Shown here: in pieces, positions 52,120 to 61,311 of the stretch | Numbering within the stretch: position 1 is the first letter of the stretch | How the letters are laid out: the number at the start of each line of letters is the position of its first letter | From: Tenacibaculum piscium | Lineage (GTDB): Bacteria > Bacteroidota > Bacteroidia > Flavobacteriales > Flavobacteriaceae | Reading direction: 5' to 3' | Length of the DNA stretch: 64,000 nucleotides | Assembly (NCBI RefSeq): GCF_021390715.1 | Contig: NZ_JAJGWT010000008.1 | Location: 1-64,000, forward strand | The notes under the pieces: model-generated | The model's database searches: none | What the model was told of the DNA's origin: nothing | Seen by the model: only the letters and a program-made list of their open reading frames with translations | Translations under genes and position numbers: made by a program

Positions 52120-52866
52120 ATGCAAGAAAAAAATAAACACGATAATAAATTTGTTATTGGTGATATTGTCACTTTAAAAACACATCCGTTACTTTATGAT
52201 TTTAAAATAAAAGGAGACGGAAAGTTGGTTCCACCGTTTATGATTGTTAAAGAAATTTATATAGAAGATAAAAAGAAGAAAACACATTCGGAGGAATTAG
52301 GGGAACAGATAGCCGAAAGAATAAAATATACTTGCATTTTTTTTGATGATAATAAAACAGAATTTAAAGATACTATTGTTTTATACGAATCTATGTTAGC
52401 AAAATATGATGAAATTCATATTGCTAGATTAGATGAAAACAAAAAAGAAGTTAAATGCGATTCTTTAATTGATGAAACAAGAGAATATAATGTTCCTAAA
52501 TATATATATGGTAAAATTGTATTTTTTAGAACAAAAAAGTTTGAAATCTTTAAAAAAAGAGATTCAGTTAAAATGAAAGAAGAGGTAGAAGGAAAAGGAT
52601 ATAAGAAAAGTACAACTATTCAGTATATAGTAAATTATTCGTCGCCCGATTTTATTCTATGTGGCATCAAAAAAAATGAAAACACTAATGATTTTTATCC
52701 AAATGGCGATAAAAGAAAAATAGTTTCTAAAATTTTATATAAAGTAAAATGGTTTAATCCGAGTCAAATGAAATTTAGCGATTTGTATTTACCAAGAGAA
52801 TGTTTTACCGATGTTCAGCCATTTTCTTCAAAAGAGGCTTATAATCCTTCTAAAAATAAAACATAA
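52120..52866 (+). CDS. Unknown protein divergent from the reverse transcriptase
   Basis: 248 residues, Lys-rich, no signal peptide or membrane segment. Not recognised. The N-terminal part FVIGDIVTLKTHPLLYDF, then PPFMIVKEIYIE and YTCIFFDDNKTEF, loosely recalls small beta-barrel domains of the YodC/DUF2158 kind. A second half with IYGKIVFFRTKKFEIFKKRD and ILYKVKWFNPSQMKFSDLYLP may repeat the pattern (KIxYKVxWFNP against RIKYTCIFFDD). This would suggest two related beta domains. Its divergent promoter region is shared with the RT leader, so it may be an accessory, or just the flanking gene. Confidence 0.7.
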   Translation: MQEKNKHDNKFVIGDIVTLKTHPLLYDFKIKGDGKLVPPFMIVKEIYIEDKKKKTHSEELGEQIAERIKYTCIFFDDNKTEFKDTIVLYESMLAKYDEIHIARLDENKKEVKCDSLIDETREYNVPKYIYGKIVFFRTKKFEIFKKRDSVKMKEEVEGKGYKKSTTIQYIVNYSSPDFILCGIKKNENTNDFYPNGDKRKIVSKILYKVKWFNPSQMKFSDLYLPRECFTDVQPFSSKEAYNPSKNKT

Positions 52867-52935
52867 CTATTGAAAAATAAAAAACCGTATTTTTGGCATC
52901 TTATTTATTAAAAAATTAAAAAGCTTGATAAAAAC

Positions 52936-53487
52936 ATGATATCAAAATTTATATTTACAAAAATTTTTGGTTGGAAATTTAACGGAGAATTTCCGAAAGA
53001 ACTTAAAAAATATGTATTAATTGGCGCACCTCACACAAGCTGGAAAGATTTCTTAGTAGGATTGTTTTCAAAAAATAGTACGAATACAAAACTTAATTTT
53101 GTAGGAAAAAAAGCCTTATTTAAACCGCCATTTGGTTGGTTTTTTAAAGCATTAGGAGGGACTCCTATCGACAGAACAAAAAGTACTAACGTGGTAGATG
53201 CAATTATCGAAGTCTTTAATGCAAAAGAAGAATTTCGATTAGCAATATCACCAGAAGGAACTCGTCAATTTGTAGAGAAATGGAAAACAGGTTTTTATTA
53301 TATCGCACAAGGGGCAAACGTGCCGATTGTAATGCTTGGTTTCGATTTCGAAAATAAAGAAGTAAAATTATCTAAACCCTTTTACACAACAGGCGATATA
53401 AAAGCAGATTTTGAGCATTTTTATCAATTTTATAAAAATATTAAAGGCGAAAATCCTGAATTATTCAATAATAAATCTTTTTTATAA
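52936..53487 (+). CDS. PlsC-like 1-acyl-glycerol-phosphate acyltransferase
   Basis: 183 residues. Acyltransferase motif I H-x4-D is present in APHTSWKDF (near residue 33). The glycine-rich FFKALGGTPIDRTKS follows (motif II region), and SPEGTR (motif III) is near residue 107. VPIVMLGFDF matches motif IV. It is a small member of the family that acylates lysophospholipids or related acceptors at the inner membrane. It lacks a long membrane anchor, so it may be peripheral. The acceptor is unknown. Confidence 0.9.
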   Translation: MISKFIFTKIFGWKFNGEFPKELKKYVLIGAPHTSWKDFLVGLFSKNSTNTKLNFVGKKALFKPPFGWFFKALGGTPIDRTKSTNVVDAIIEVFNAKEEFRLAISPEGTRQFVEKWKTGFYYIAQGANVPIVMLGFDFENKEVKLSKPFYTTGDIKADFEHFYQFYKNIKGENPELFNNKSFL

Positions 53488-53539
53488 TTTCTGATAAAAA
53501 ACTAAAATAAAAAGAAGTGTATTTCCTATAAAGTGTGAT

Positions 53540-53547
53540 TATCTTTG
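53540..53547 (+). promoter_or_regulatory. -7 promoter element of the DEAD-box gene
   Basis: TATCTTTG, an exact TAnnTTTG match, 17 bp before the ATG. Confidence 0.6.
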
Positions 53548-53564
53548 CATAAAAATATATTTTT

Positions 53565-54902
53565 ATGCCAAAACAATTTTCAGATTTAGGAATTAATCAA
53601 CAATTACAACAGGGTTTAGTTGCTTTAAAAATTACCGTACCTACAGATGTACAAGAAAAAACAATCCCTGTTATTCTAAATCAAAAAGAAGATGTTGTTG
53701 TTTTAGCAAAAACAGGAACAGGAAAAACCGCTTCCTTCGGATTGCCTTTATTACAACATATTGATACCGAAAACACCAACATACAAACTTTAATTTTAGC
53801 GCCAACAAGAGAATTAGGACAGCAGATTCATGCAAATCTAGTATCTTTTGCTACAAATATGCCTGAAATAAGCATCGCTTCCGTATGTGGAGGGATTCCT
53901 ATAAAACCTCAAATAGAACGCTTAAAAGAAACCACACATATTGTAGTAGCAACGCCAGGTCGTTTGGTCGATTTAGTAAAACGTGGTGCTATCAATATTA
54001 AAGAAATAAAGCAGTTGGTTTTAGATGAAGCTGACGAAATGGTAAGCGCTTTAAAAGAGGAGGTAGATACTATTATAAAAGAAATTCCAAATTCTAAAAA
54101 TAGAAGAACATTCTTATTTACGGCAACGATGTCGGGAGTTATAAAACAATTGGTTCAAAATTATATGGCTAAAAATGTTGTAAATATCCAAGCAGATATG
54201 GCAACAGTTGGACATCAGGGAATCGAACATCAATATGTAGTGGTAAAACCTATTGAAAAATTAGAAGTATTACTTCATTTTCTAAATTCAAAAGAAGGAA
54301 AACGTGGAATCATCTTCTGTAAAACCAAAGCAGCCGTTAATAAATTAGCCAAAAATTTAGCAATTAATAAATTTTCATCAGGAGCTATTCACGGAAGTTT
54401 AACGCAAGGAATCCGTGATCGAATTATGGGGCAATTCAGAGAAGGATATATTGATATTTTAGTGGCTACCGATTTAGCCGCGCGTGGTATTGATGTCAAA
54501 GAAATTGAATATGTTGTTAATTATCATTTGCCAGATACCTATGAAGCGTATGTTCACCGAAGCGGAAGAACGGCAAGAGCAGGAGCAAAGGGACTTTCTT
54601 TGACTGTTTTACAAGAAGATGAGGTAAAAGATATTGCTGATTTTGAAAAAGAATTAGGGATTGTTTTTAAACCGTTTAAAAAAGCAGATGCACAAAGTAT
54701 TGAAGAAAATAACGGCTTAATCTGGGCGAAAAAAATATTTAAAACAAAACCAAATAGAAATATTTCAGAAGATTTTAAATCAAAAGTAAAAACAATATTT
54801 CATCACCTAACAAAAGAAGAATTAGTCGATAAAATTTTAGCAAACTATTTAGCCGAATCGAACACGATAACTCCTAAAAAAGAGCAAACTAAAAAAAGCT
54901 AA
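53565..54902 (+). CDS. DEAD-box RNA helicase
   Basis: 445 residues, cytosolic. Complete DEAD-box set: FSDLGINQQL with the Q motif region (TVPTDVQEKTIP), AKTGTGKT (I), APTRELGQQ (Ia), TPGRL, LDEADEM (II), TATMS (III), IIFCKTK, DLAARGIDV (V) and HRSGRTARAG (VI). The C-terminus (about 365-445) is a short basic extension. These helicases remodel rRNA and mRNA, often in the cold; a cold-shock-domain gene follows 325 bp downstream. Confidence 0.95.
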   Translation: MPKQFSDLGINQQLQQGLVALKITVPTDVQEKTIPVILNQKEDVVVLAKTGTGKTASFGLPLLQHIDTENTNIQTLILAPTRELGQQIHANLVSFATNMPEISIASVCGGIPIKPQIERLKETTHIVVATPGRLVDLVKRGAINIKEIKQLVLDEADEMVSALKEEVDTIIKEIPNSKNRRTFLFTATMSGVIKQLVQNYMAKNVVNIQADMATVGHQGIEHQYVVVKPIEKLEVLLHFLNSKEGKRGIIFCKTKAAVNKLAKNLAINKFSSGAIHGSLTQGIRDRIMGQFREGYIDILVATDLAARGIDVKEIEYVVNYHLPDTYEAYVHRSGRTARAGAKGLSLTVLQEDEVKDIADFEKELGIVFKPFKKADAQSIEENNGLIWAKKIFKTKPNRNISEDFKSKVKTIFHHLTKEELVDKILANYLAESNTITPKKEQTKKS

Positions 54903-55227
54903 ACGCCTAAAATAGTTTCTAATTATTATAAAAATTGATTATTCTATACTTAAATTAGACCGATTTAGTACTTTTTTTGCAATAAATGGTAAAAAAAAGC
55001 ACAAAGATGCACTATATGTAAAAATATGGTAGCATCTTTGCAATAATTAGAGTATCATAGTTAGCGAACATCATCTAATTATGAATCTAATATCAAAAAT
55101 AAATGCCCAAAAACACAAAAAAATAAACATATTTTAGCTATATTGGGGCTGTTGTAATTTCTTCAAAAAATAAATTATAACTTTATTCTAAAAAAACTAG
55201 TAGTATAATTCTATATTAATTAATCTT
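54903..55227. other. Leader of the cold-shock-domain gene
   Basis: 325 bp without a gene. CAAAGATGC (55002-55010) and GCATCTTTG (55032-55040) form a perfect 9-bp inverted repeat that includes a possible -7 box. A related TTTGCAATAA word occurs twice (near 54977 and 55038). The transcript would carry a leader of roughly 180 nt, as is common for cold-shock genes. Confidence 0.55.
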
Positions 55228-55692
55228 ATGGCAAAATCTCAGCAATCATTTAACAAGAATGAAAAAGAGAAAAAGCGTTTAAAAAAACGTGAAGATAAAA
55301 GAAAGAAAATGGATGCTCGTAAAGCAGACATCAGAGAAAATGGTTCAACTGGAATTGAATTCGCATACACCGATGCGTATGGAAATTTATCTTCAACTCC
55401 TCCAGATCCAGACCAAAAACCAATCGTTATTAACGCTGAAGACATTCAAGTTAGCGTTCCTAAAACTTTAGAAGGCGATAAAGAAGCATTTGATCCTATT
55501 AGAAAAGGAACTGTTTCGTTTTTTGATTCGTCTAAAGGATTTGGTTTTATTATCGATTCAGCAGATCAAGAGAAATATTTTACACACGTAAGTGGTATTA
55601 TTGATCAAATTTCTGAAAATGACAAAGTAAGTTTCGAACTTGAAAAAGGAATGAAAGGAATGAATGCCGTAAAAGTAACTTTAGTTAAATAA
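55228..55692 (+). CDS. Cold-shock-domain protein with basic N-terminal extension
   Basis: 154 residues. Residues about 1-40 are strongly basic (KEKKRLKKREDKRKKMDARK). A linker follows, then a cold-shock domain from about residue 92: RKGTVSFFDSSKGFGFI carries RNP1 (KGFGFI) and YFTHVS is RNP2. These proteins bind single-stranded RNA and melt hairpins. The long basic N-terminus distinguishes it from the 63-residue cold-shock protein at 62197 and is a common flavobacterial variant. Confidence 0.9.
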   Translation: MAKSQQSFNKNEKEKKRLKKREDKRKKMDARKADIRENGSTGIEFAYTDAYGNLSSTPPDPDQKPIVINAEDIQVSVPKTLEGDKEAFDPIRKGTVSFFDSSKGFGFIIDSADQEKYFTHVSGIIDQISENDKVSFELEKGMKGMNAVKVTLVK

Positions 55693-55722
55693 GTTTAGAC
55701 TTTTACAAATTCAATCAAAAAC

Positions 55723-55770
55723 AAAAAAAAGAGAAGAGATTGACCTATAAAAAGGTTACTCTCTTTTTTT
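55723..55770 (+). terminator. Intrinsic terminator after the cold-shock-domain gene
   Basis: AAAAAAAGAGA ... TGACCT pairs imperfectly with AGGTTA ... CTCTCTTTTTTT around ATAAA, ending in a long T run. Confidence 0.65.
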
Positions 55771-55901
55771 GGTTTTAAACAAGGATACTTGCGCTAACGT
55801 TATCAAGCTATAAAGCCTTTTTTATGATAAAATACTTAAAAAACTCATTAAAAATTGATAATTTCGCGCCCAAATACAAAAAAATAAAAAAGTAGTTTGA
55901 T

Positions 55902-57437
55902 ATGAGTGAACAAAAATCAAGTGTAGATATAGCATCTTGTATCGCTACATTACAACATTTATTAGCAGATACAAATCAGCTTTTTGAATTGCCTGAAGAT
56001 GAAAGAGTAGCGCTTTTTAAAGCTGCTGGGGAATTAACAAGACCCAACAGAGAAGAGTTTGAGCGTAGAAGAAAAGATGCGAAAAAAGCGGCAAAACGTA
56101 AAATGATCGCCAAAGATACACACGCTAGAAAATCAACAGGAATTCGTTCTGCAAGAGAATCGGCTTTGTTTGTTGCTCCTAAATTATTGGCTGCTGCGGA
56201 TTTATCCGAAGATACTTTAGAATTAGAATCGCCTAGAAATTGCTACGTTTGTAAAACTGTTTATACAAAATTGCATCATTTTTATGATACGATGTGTAAA
56301 GATTGTGGTGATTTAAACTACGCAAAACGTTTTCAATTAACCGATTTAACCGATCAAGTTGCGGTTATTACAGGTTCTCGATTGAAAATTGGATATCATA
56401 TAACATTAATGCTATTGCGTTCGGGAGCAAGGGTTGTTGCAACTACGCGTTTTCCTGCGGATTCTGCAATTCGTTTTTCTAAAGAAGAAGACTATAAAGA
56501 TTGGAGCGACCGTTTACATATTCACGGGCTTGATTTACGTCATATCCCAAGTGTAGAGATTTTCTGTAATTATATAGAGCAAAAATACGATCGATTAGAT
56601 ATTTTAATCAATAATGCAGCACAAACCGTAAGAAGACCTTCAGGTTTTTACTTCCATTTAATGGAAAATGAAAAGCTTCCTGTTGATAAACTTCCGAAGT
56701 TAGCTCAAAAATTATTAAAAGATCATGTTGGCTGTTTAGAAGAGTTATCAAGTTTGAGTGTTCCTACAGATAAAACAAGTAAAAATAATGTATTACCTGT
56801 TACTTGGCATGGTCCTGAGCCTGGAATTGGCTTGCGTAATTCAGCGGCATTATCTCAAATTCCTTATAGTTTTGATAATTCGTTACAAACTGCTGAGGTT
56901 TTTCCCGAAGGTGAATTAGATGCCGATTTACAACAAGTAGATTTAAGAAAAACCAATAGTTGGCGTTTGCGTTTAGGTGAAATTGAAACCACGGAAATGG
57001 TAGAAGTACAGCTAGTAAATGCTGTTGCACCGTTTGTTTTGTGTAATCGTTTGTCTAATTTAATGATGAAAGAAAACACGGGTAAAAAACATATTATTAA
57101 TGTAACGGCAATGGAAGGGAAGTTCCATCGATTTAAAAAAGTAGATAGACATCCACACACAAATATGGCAAAAGCGGCTTTAAATATGTTAACGCATACC
57201 TCAGCATCAACTTTTGCAAAATCGGGTATTTATATGAATGCCGTGGATACTGGTTGGGTTACTGATGAAGATCCTGCGGAATTATCAAAAAAGAAAGTGG
57301 AAACACACGATTTTCAACCGCCTTTAGATATTGTAGATGGTGCGGCACGTGTTATGGATCCGTTAATTGACGGTATAAATACAGGGAAACATTGGTCTGG
57401 TAAGTTCTTAAAAGATTATTTTCCTATTGATTGGTAA
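55902..57437 (+). CDS. Zinc-ribbon SDR-fold protein lacking the catalytic Tyr
   Basis: 511 residues. The N-terminal 110 residues are helical with a basic stretch ([13 protein letters not shown]). A zinc ribbon follows: CYVC (Cys114, Cys117) and CKDC (Cys132, Cys135). From about residue 150 there is a short-chain dehydrogenase fold with [12 protein letters not shown] (cofactor loop) and INNAAQT. The expected Tyr-x3-Lys is Thr420-x3-Lys424 (HTNMAKAAL), so the catalytic Tyr is missing although Lys remains. An insert of about 110 residues lies between the NNA motif and the active-site strand. Cytosolic; role unknown. It could be a dead enzyme used for binding or a divergent oxidoreductase. Confidence 0.85.
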   Translation: MSEQKSSVDIASCIATLQHLLADTNQLFELPEDERVALFKAAGELTRPNREEFERRRKDAKKAAKRKMIAKDTHARKSTGIRSARESALFVAPKLLAAADLSEDTLELESPRNCYVCKTVYTKLHHFYDTMCKDCGDLNYAKRFQLTDLTDQVAVITGSRLKIGYHITLMLLRSGARVVATTRFPADSAIRFSKEEDYKDWSDRLHIHGLDLRHIPSVEIFCNYIEQKYDRLDILINNAAQTVRRPSGFYFHLMENEKLPVDKLPKLAQKLLKDHVGCLEELSSLSVPTDKTSKNNVLPVTWHGPEPGIGLRNSAALSQIPYSFDNSLQTAEVFPEGELDADLQQVDLRKTNSWRLRLGEIETTEMVEVQLVNAVAPFVLCNRLSNLMMKENTGKKHIINVTAMEGKFHRFKKVDRHPHTNMAKAALNMLTHTSASTFAKSGIYMNAVDTGWVTDEDPAELSKKKVETHDFQPPLDIVDGAARVMDPLIDGINTGKHWSGKFLKDYFPIDW

Positions 57438-57481
57438 GAAGTAGGTGATTATTCAAAATAAGATATTATTTATATAAAATA

Positions 57482-57514
57482 AAAAAGGCTGTCATTAAAA
57501 ATGACAGCCTTTTT
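57482..57514. terminator. Bidirectional terminator between the SDR and DJ-1/PfpI genes
   Basis: AAAAAGGCTGTCATT pairs with AATGACAGCCTTTTT around three A residues. Confidence 0.9.
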
Positions 57515-57568
57515 GTTAAAAAAAATAAAAAAAGAGGGAAATATATCAAGGGATTATTATTTTAATAA

Positions 57569-58390
57569 TTATTTTAAACTTTCTAACAATTTATCAGCAA
57601 CTAATTCAGAAGATGCTGGATTTTGTCCTGTAATTAAATTACCATCTTGTATTGCGTAAGCATTCCAATCGTCTTTTTTCGAATAGATACCACCATTTTT
57701 AGTTAACATATCTTCTACTAAAAAAGGAACAACATCGGTAAGCCCAACAGCTTCTTCTTCTGTATTGGTAAATCCTGTAACTTTTTTACCGTTTACTAAA
57801 GGAGTTCCATCTTCGTTTTTAACTTCTTTTAAAGCCGCAGGAGCATGACATACAAAAGCAATCGGTTTGTTTTGATTATTGAAATCTTCAATTAACGCTA
57901 TCGAAGCAACATCTTCTGCTAAATCCCATAAAGGACCGTGTCCGCCAGGATAAAAAACAGCGTCAAAATCTTCTGCATCAATTGTTGATAATACTTTTGT
58001 ATTTGCAATTTTAGCCTTTGCAGCGTCATCGTTATTAAAACGTTCGGTTGCTTTTGTAGCAGCATCAGGCGAATCACTACTTGGGTCAATAGGAGCAGCA
58101 CCTCCTTTTGGCGTTGCAATGGTAATTGTAGCACCTTTATCTAACAAAGTGTAATATGGAGAAGCAAATTCTTCTACCCAAAATCCTGTTTTTTTATCAG
58201 TATCTCCTAATTTATCGTGTGATGTTAAAACAAATAAGATGTTCATTTTTTTAGTTTTAGTGGTTGTTTTTTCTTCTGAAGAAATTGTTTCAGAATTATT
58301 GTTTTCCTTGTTTTCAGTTTTGCAGCTTGATGCCATAATCATTGCAGAAATCATTGTAAATACAATGGCTGCTTTTTGTAGTATTTTCAT
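57569..58390 (-). CDS. DJ-1/PfpI family lipoprotein (Hsp31-like)
   Basis: 273 residues. The lipobox ASSC (mature Cys23) is followed by a Glu/Lys/Thr-rich linker, so it is membrane-anchored, unlike most relatives. The body is a DJ-1/PfpI domain: MNILFVLTSHD, AVFYPGGHGP and the nucleophile elbow AFVCHAPAAL (Cys then His), with the Hsp31/glyoxalase III type length. Members detoxify methylglyoxal or act as chaperones or amidases. It is the last gene of the operon led by the TetR regulator, with aldehyde-reducing enzymes upstream, which favours a glyoxalase-like role. Confidence 0.88.
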   Translation of the reverse strand: MKILQKAAIVFTMISAMIMASSCKTENKENNNSETISSEEKTTTKTKKMNILFVLTSHDKLGDTDKKTGFWVEEFASPYYTLLDKGATITIATPKGGAAPIDPSSDSPDAATKATERFNNDDAAKAKIANTKVLSTIDAEDFDAVFYPGGHGPLWDLAEDVASIALIEDFNNQNKPIAFVCHAPAALKEVKNEDGTPLVNGKKVTGFTNTEEEAVGLTDVVPFLVEDMLTKNGGIYSKKDDWNAYAIQDGNLITGQNPASSELVADKLLESLK

Positions 58391-58406
58391 CTATCAAAAA
58401 AATAAA

Positions 58407-59567
58407 TTAATACGCCATTTTTACGATCTCTTCAACGTTTTTAGGCGATAAAGATTGATGCTCTCCTAAACCTAACCAACCACGTTCTGTAAAGCGTTTT
58501 GCGATTATTTCAGCAGTTCCTTCGTAATCTTTCGTGTACTCTGATAATTTGGTGTCAATACCTAATTCATGGAAAAAAGTCACTGTTTTATCAATACCTG
58601 CTTGTGCTTTTTCATCCGTAGAACCTGTGGTAACATTCCAAACACGTTCGGCATATTGTGCTAATTTTTCTTTTTTAGCTTCAAAATTAAAGGCGTAATG
58701 GCTTGGTGCAATTATTGCCAAAGTACGCGCGTGGTCGATACCAAATAAAGCCGTTAATTCATGTCCGATTCCATGTACTGCCCAATCACCAGGAACTCCT
58801 TGTTGAATTAATCCATTTAAAGCCATGGTACAACTCCACATATAATTTGCAGCGGCTTTGTAATCCGTAGGATCTTTTAAAACTTTTGGCGCAACTTCAA
58901 TAATTGTTTGTAAAATGCTTTCTGCAAAACGATCTTGCAATAATCCACCTACAGGATAGGTCATATATTGTTCTAAAACGTGTGTAAAAGAATCGGCTAA
59001 ACCATTGGCTAATTGACGTTGTGGAATAGAGGTAATTACTTGCGGATCTAACACTGAAAATTCAGGAAATAATCCAGGACCGCCCATCGCAAGTTTTTCT
59101 TTGGTTTCTCTTCGGGTAATTACTGCGCCAGAATTCATTTCAGAACCTGTTGCAGGCATTGTTAAGACCGTTCCAAAAGGCATTCCTTTTTCAGTTCTGA
59201 TGTTATTGGTTAAAATATCCCAAGGAGTTTCGCCTTCGTATAATGCAGCGGCTGATAAAAACTTCGTTCCATCAATAACAGAACCACCACCAACAGCTAA
59301 TAAATACGTGATTTTTTCCTCTTTAATTACTTTTAAAGCGTCTAATAATAGCGAATATTCTGGATTTGCAGGAATTCCTCCAAACTCAACAACTTCAACA
59401 GTTTTTAAAGCTTCTTTTACTTGGTTGTAAACGCCATTTTTTTTGATACTTCCGCCTCCAAAAAGAAGTAAGACTTTTGCATCTTTAGGAATTTCTGTTG
59501 TGATTTCTTTTATAGTATCTTTTCCAAAGATAATTTTGGTTGGATTTTTAAATTGAAAATTATTCAT
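58407..59567 (-). CDS. yqhD: NADPH-dependent aldehyde reductase (iron-containing alcohol dehydrogenase family)
   Basis: 386 residues. It aligns by eye with E. coli YqhD from end to end: MNNFQFKNPTKIIFGKDTI, LLFGGGSIKKNGV, LLAVGGGSVIDGTKF, PATGSEMNSGAVITR, LADSFTHVLEQYMTYP and GIGHELTALFGIDHARTLAI, the last two supplying the metal-binding Asp and His residues. YqhD reduces short-chain aldehydes such as acrolein, malondialdehyde and methylglyoxal with NADPH. It lies 16 bp before the DJ-1/PfpI gene and 11 bp after the reductase gene on the same strand. Confidence 0.94.
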   Translation of the reverse strand: MNNFQFKNPTKIIFGKDTIKEITTEIPKDAKVLLLFGGGSIKKNGVYNQVKEALKTVEVVEFGGIPANPEYSLLLDALKVIKEEKITYLLAVGGGSVIDGTKFLSAAALYEGETPWDILTNNIRTEKGMPFGTVLTMPATGSEMNSGAVITRRETKEKLAMGGPGLFPEFSVLDPQVITSIPQRQLANGLADSFTHVLEQYMTYPVGGLLQDRFAESILQTIIEVAPKVLKDPTDYKAAANYMWSCTMALNGLIQQGVPGDWAVHGIGHELTALFGIDHARTLAIIAPSHYAFNFEAKKEKLAQYAERVWNVTTGSTDEKAQAGIDKTVTFFHELGIDTKLSEYTKDYEGTAEIIAKRFTERGWLGLGEHQSLSPKNVEEIVKMAY

Positions 59568-59578
59568 CTTTTAATTTT

Positions 59579-60583
59579 TTAGTTTTTGTTAATTTTAACA
59601 ATCATTTTACCTTTATTTTTACCTTCAAATAAATCAATAAAAGCGGTTGGAATGTTCTCAAAACCATTTACAATAGTTTCGGTATAGGTTATTTTTCCTT
59701 CGGATAACCATGTTGATAATTGTTCCATTGCTTCAGGGAATTTATCGGTATAATTAGAGACAATAAATCCTTGCATTAAGGCGCTATTTTTCACTAAAAA
59801 AGGCTGTACACTTATACTTTTTGGAGTTTCAGTACTATTATATACTGATATCGCACCACAAACAATGATTCTTGCAAATCGATTAATATTAAATAAAACG
59901 GCATCAGATATTTCGCCACCAACATTATCAAAATAAATATCGACACCACTTGGTGCTAGTTTTTTAATTGTTCCGTTGATATCTTTATCGGTATTGTAAT
60001 TAATACCAGCATCGAAGCCAAATTTATTTTTTAGCATTTCAATTTTTTCGTCAGTTCCTGCAATACCGATAACACGAAGTCCTAGAATTTTCGCTATTTG
60101 TCCTACAATACTTCCAACAGCACCCGCAGCGCCTGAAACAACAATTGTTTCTCCTGCAACTGGTTTTCCGATTTCATGCAAACCTAAATAAGCTGTTAAA
60201 CCTGTCATTCCTAAAACTCCTAAATAGGCACTTAAAGGTGCTTTAGATTCCGATACTTTTAAAAGTCCTTCGCCATTAGATATTTGTTGTGTTTTCCAGG
60301 CTAACATTCCTGATACAAAATCACCTACGGCAAAATCAGTATTTTTAGACGCAATTACTTTGGCTATAACACCAGATTGTATAGGTTTATTTAATTCAAA
60401 AGAAGGAATGTATGATTTCGCATCGCTCATTCTTCCTCTTAAATAAGGATCTACAGATACATAAGTGGTTTCTAAAAGGATTTCACCTGTATTAATTGTT
60501 GCTATTTTATCTGAAACAACTTTAAAATCAGATAACTGAGGTTTACCAATTGGTCTTTTTTCTAATAAAATTGTTTTATTCAT
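59579..60583 (-). CDS. NADP-dependent medium-chain reductase (PTGR/curcumin-reductase type)
   Basis: 334 residues. It is an alkenal/one oxidoreductase of the leukotriene B4 dehydrogenase class: N-terminal GroES-like part with DPYLRGRMSDAKSY, Rossmann part with VSGAAGAVGSIVGQIAK and GIAGTDEK, and YFDNVGGEISDAVL. The zinc ligands of classical alcohol dehydrogenases are absent, as usual for this class. It reduces the C=C bond of alpha,beta-unsaturated aldehydes and ketones using NADPH. This complements the neighbouring aldehyde reductase. Confidence 0.92.
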   Translation of the reverse strand: MNKTILLEKRPIGKPQLSDFKVVSDKIATINTGEILLETTYVSVDPYLRGRMSDAKSYIPSFELNKPIQSGVIAKVIASKNTDFAVGDFVSGMLAWKTQQISNGEGLLKVSESKAPLSAYLGVLGMTGLTAYLGLHEIGKPVAGETIVVSGAAGAVGSIVGQIAKILGLRVIGIAGTDEKIEMLKNKFGFDAGINYNTDKDINGTIKKLAPSGVDIYFDNVGGEISDAVLFNINRFARIIVCGAISVYNSTETPKSISVQPFLVKNSALMQGFIVSNYTDKFPEAMEQLSTWLSEGKITYTETIVNGFENIPTAFIDLFEGKNKGKMIVKINKN

Positions 60584-60630
60584 CTTGTTTTTTAGTTGAT
60601 TTGATAACTTGATAAAATTCGTTACTGATA

Positions 60631-61263
60631 TTACTCAATTACGGTTACTAATTCATCCATCGGTTTTCTAACTTTTACTAAGTTTACTAGCCAATCTTCG
60701 TCTTCAGCTCTGTAACCTAAAGGAAGTAATACAGCACTGCGCAATCCTTTTTCACGTAAGTTTAAAATTTCATCAACAGCGGCAGGATCAAATCCTTCAA
60801 TAGGCGTTGCATCAACTTGTTCATAAGCTGCGGCTGTAATAGCTTGTGAAAAAGCAATGTAAGCTTGTTTTGCTGCGTGATTAAAATTCTCTTCGGCATC
60901 TTTCTGCGGATACGTACTTAATAACATTTGACGGTAATTTTCCCATCCTTCGTTTTTAAAGCCACGAATTTCGTTTGTTAAATCGAACATATGATTAATT
61001 CTATCTTCGGTATAAGTATCCCAAGCAGCGAAAACAAGTAGGTGAGAGCAGTCAGTAATTACCGATTGATTCCAAGCGATTGGTCTAATTTTTTCTTTAA
61101 TTTCTTGATTTTTAATCACAAAAATTTCGAAAGGTTGTAATCCGCTTGAGGTTGGTGCTAAACGTGCTGCTTCTAAAATACGCGTTACTTTTTCTTCGGA
61201 TACTTTTTTACCGTTCATTGCTTTAGCGGCGTATCTCCATTTTAATTTGTCTAATAATTCCAT
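60631..61263 (-). CDS. Nitroreductase family NAD(P)H oxidoreductase
   Basis: 210 residues. FMN-binding nitroreductase fold of the NfsB/YdfN type: start LLDKLKWRYAAKAMNGKKVSEEK, segment AARLAPTSSGLQPFEIFVI (Arg/Ser FMN contacts), AWNQSVITDCSHLLVF, and C-terminal GLRSAVLLPLGYRAEDEDW. It likely reduces quinones, nitro or electrophilic compounds. It is the second gene of the TetR-headed operon, 48 bp upstream of the MDR reductase. Confidence 0.93.
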   Translation of the reverse strand: MELLDKLKWRYAAKAMNGKKVSEEKVTRILEAARLAPTSSGLQPFEIFVIKNQEIKEKIRPIAWNQSVITDCSHLLVFAAWDTYTEDRINHMFDLTNEIRGFKNEGWENYRQMLLSTYPQKDAEENFNHAAKQAYIAFSQAITAAAYEQVDATPIEGFDPAAVDEILNLREKGLRSAVLLPLGYRAEDEDWLVNLVKVRKPMDELVTVIE

Positions 61264-61311
61264 AGTTGTTCTTTTTATATAATTTATATTGAGTTGAGGT
61301 TTATTTTTTAT

